Origin: an uncultured Bacilli bacterium
GTDB lineage: Bacteria; Bacillota_I; Bacilli_A; RF39; UBA660
DNA length: 13,789 nt
Direction: 5' to 3'
Assembly: GCA_944345045.1 (NCBI GenBank)
Contig: CALVMI010000016.1
Location: 1 to 13,789 of the forward strand
The notes under the pieces were generated by a model. The model ran no database searches and had not been told where the DNA came from. It saw only the letters and a list, made by a program, of their open reading frames with translations. The stretch's first letter is position 1. Every line of letters begins with the position of its first letter. This document shows positions 12,954 through 13,789 of this stretch, piece by piece. A program made the translations under genes and the position numbers.

Positions 12954-13787
12954 CTATAGACTTAATTCATACGGTGATTCTTCCGTTCCACTTCCTCCAC
13001 TTATTTTGACGTTAGAATTTAGATATATGGCGGGGGAAACGCCATAAGCACCGTACGTAGAGTTGCTGTACACACTCCCGTCACTATTCACACGGAACAC
13101 ACGGTACGAATAACTAGCATAGGGAGTTAAAGTCCATTGTACATTACTACTATTATATAGCCAATCATTATTATAACAATCTGGATAATTATTACTAGAA
13201 CTATAGTACCAACGAACTAAATCAATATCTAAACATGCTTCTCTATTAGTTGCGCTTCCACCACTTGTTGCATATCCATAATCACTTGCATACATTAAAC
13301 CTATTTTACCGGTCCATGTTGTTGGTCTTTCACTATATACTTCTGTTCCTCTTTCTCTTTCATAAAACATACTTGCTGTTACATCATCATAAGTACTACT
13401 TCCTCCTAAGTTCCATACTGCATCACTTATCATTGTCTTCGCTTCTTCTGTTAGTCCATTAGTACTGAAGTCACAAAACGTCGTCGCCCCATTTTCTCCA
13501 CTTGGACAATTACCACTTGTTCTACTCCAGTATGGCCCATTATTTAAGACTTCTTTTAAGGTACTATCTGTCCAATCATTACTACCGTATGATGAAGTAG
13601 ATGAGCCTATTCCTCTTGGCTTATTATCCCAACTATAATTACCGATTAGTTCATCTCTAATTAGTTTTATTCTTGTTTCTTTGGTTCCATTACCATTATC
13701 AATATTATTAAATACGCCAATGATCCGCCATAATTCATTATTGAATGTTACATAATTATTTGGGTTAGCTCCGATATATCTTATATT
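12954..13787 (-). CDS. C-terminal part of a secreted/surface-type protein, truncated by the window edge
   Basis: The frame is open from the right edge (first full codon at 13787) to the TAG at 12954-12956, giving 277 residues without the N-terminus. An internal ATG at 13433 is not the start. The visible part reads RYIGANPNNYVTFNNELWRIIGVFN, then RIKLIRDELIGNYSWDNK, TTWTGKIGLMYASDYGYATSGG, NNDWLYNSS and YGVSPAIYLNSNVKI, and ends SGTEESPYELSL. It is rich in Ser, Asn, Tyr, Trp and Gly. Four of its five Cys sit as two nearby pairs (CPSGENGATTFC and EAC...YPDC), suggesting an extracellular fold with disulfides. From memory this matches a large family in uncultured gut Firmicutes, where the domain often follows a pilin-like or signal-anchor N-terminus. 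Function unknown; adhesion or surface display is a guess. It has no terminator of its own. Confidence 0.8.
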   Translation of the reverse strand, partial: NIRYIGANPNNYVTFNNELWRIIGVFNNIDNGNGTKETRIKLIRDELIGNYSWDNKPRGIGSSTSSYGSNDWTDSTLKEVLNNGPYWSRTSGNCPSGENGATTFCDFSTNGLTEEAKTMISDAVWNLGGSSTYDDVTASMFYERERGTEVYSERPTTWTGKIGLMYASDYGYATSGGSATNREACLDIDLVRWYYSSSNNYPDCYNNDWLYNSSNVQWTLTPYASYSYRVFRVNSDGSVYSNSTYGAYGVSPAIYLNSNVKISGGSGTEESPYELSL

Positions 13788-13789
13788 GT

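Noticed and set aside
13250..13462. Plus-strand 70-aa frame rich in His and Leu
   Set aside because: It is the reverse-strand shadow of the Ser/Tyr-rich secreted-type gene, with no ribosome site and a composition typical of shadow frames.

Overview
The window is an AT-rich, densely packed chromosomal segment from a low-GC Gram-positive bacterium. It has strong Shine-Dalgarno sites (AGGAGG, AGGTGA), sigma-A promoters, a T-box riboswitch, a 6S RNA candidate and a RarA/TcdA neighbourhood like that of Bacillus. Tryptophan codons are TGG in the genes checked and one gene stops at TGA, so the standard code applies and this is not a UGA-recoding mollicute. The partial secreted-type protein at the right edge resembles proteins I associate with uncultured gut Bacilli ('Firmicutes/Mollicutes bacterium CAG' type). 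The taxonomic guess is inference.

Layout, left to right. 3-716: 3' part of an unrecognised plus-strand gene with its terminator. 717-1086: very AT-rich non-coding DNA with a repeated 14-mer and hairpins. 1087-1575: a self-contained minus-strand unit (promoter, 57-aa soluble protein, overlapping 77-aa two-helix membrane protein, terminator). 1582-3416: a two-gene operon of an unrecognised 340-aa protein and a ZupT-type zinc transporter. 3478-3613: a 31-aa Asn/Lys-rich peptide gene and its terminator. 3602-4498: XerC/D recombinase, divergent from rarA. 4537-6700: rarA-gpsA operon, convergent with and overlapping tcdA. 6697-7585: tcdA directly downstream of a 6S RNA candidate. 7603-8673: a Fic protein. 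8711-10595: a HerA-type ATPase. 10776-11083: an XRE regulator divergent from herA. 11092-12952: a promoter, an Asn T-box, asnS and a translationally coupled 76-aa protein. 12954-13787: C-terminal part of a secreted-type repeat-family protein.

How the parts work together. RarA (stalled forks), XerC/D (dimer resolution) and HerA (DNA translocase) are genome-maintenance proteins. TcdA modifies tRNA. AsnRS is switched on by uncharged tRNA-Asn through its T-box. GpsA feeds phospholipid synthesis and ZupT imports divalent metal. Regulation is compact. Promoters for the 57-aa gene, the 6S RNA and asnS start within 1-19 nt of the preceding stop codon with no terminator between. Several terminator hairpins overlap stop codons. 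The rarA and 340-aa-gene promoters imply leaders of only about 10-13 nt. I found no insertion sequence, CRISPR array, tRNA or rRNA. The least explained parts are the 57/77-aa unit, the 717-1086 non-coding stretch, the zupT partner, and the XRE/HerA/Fic cluster.
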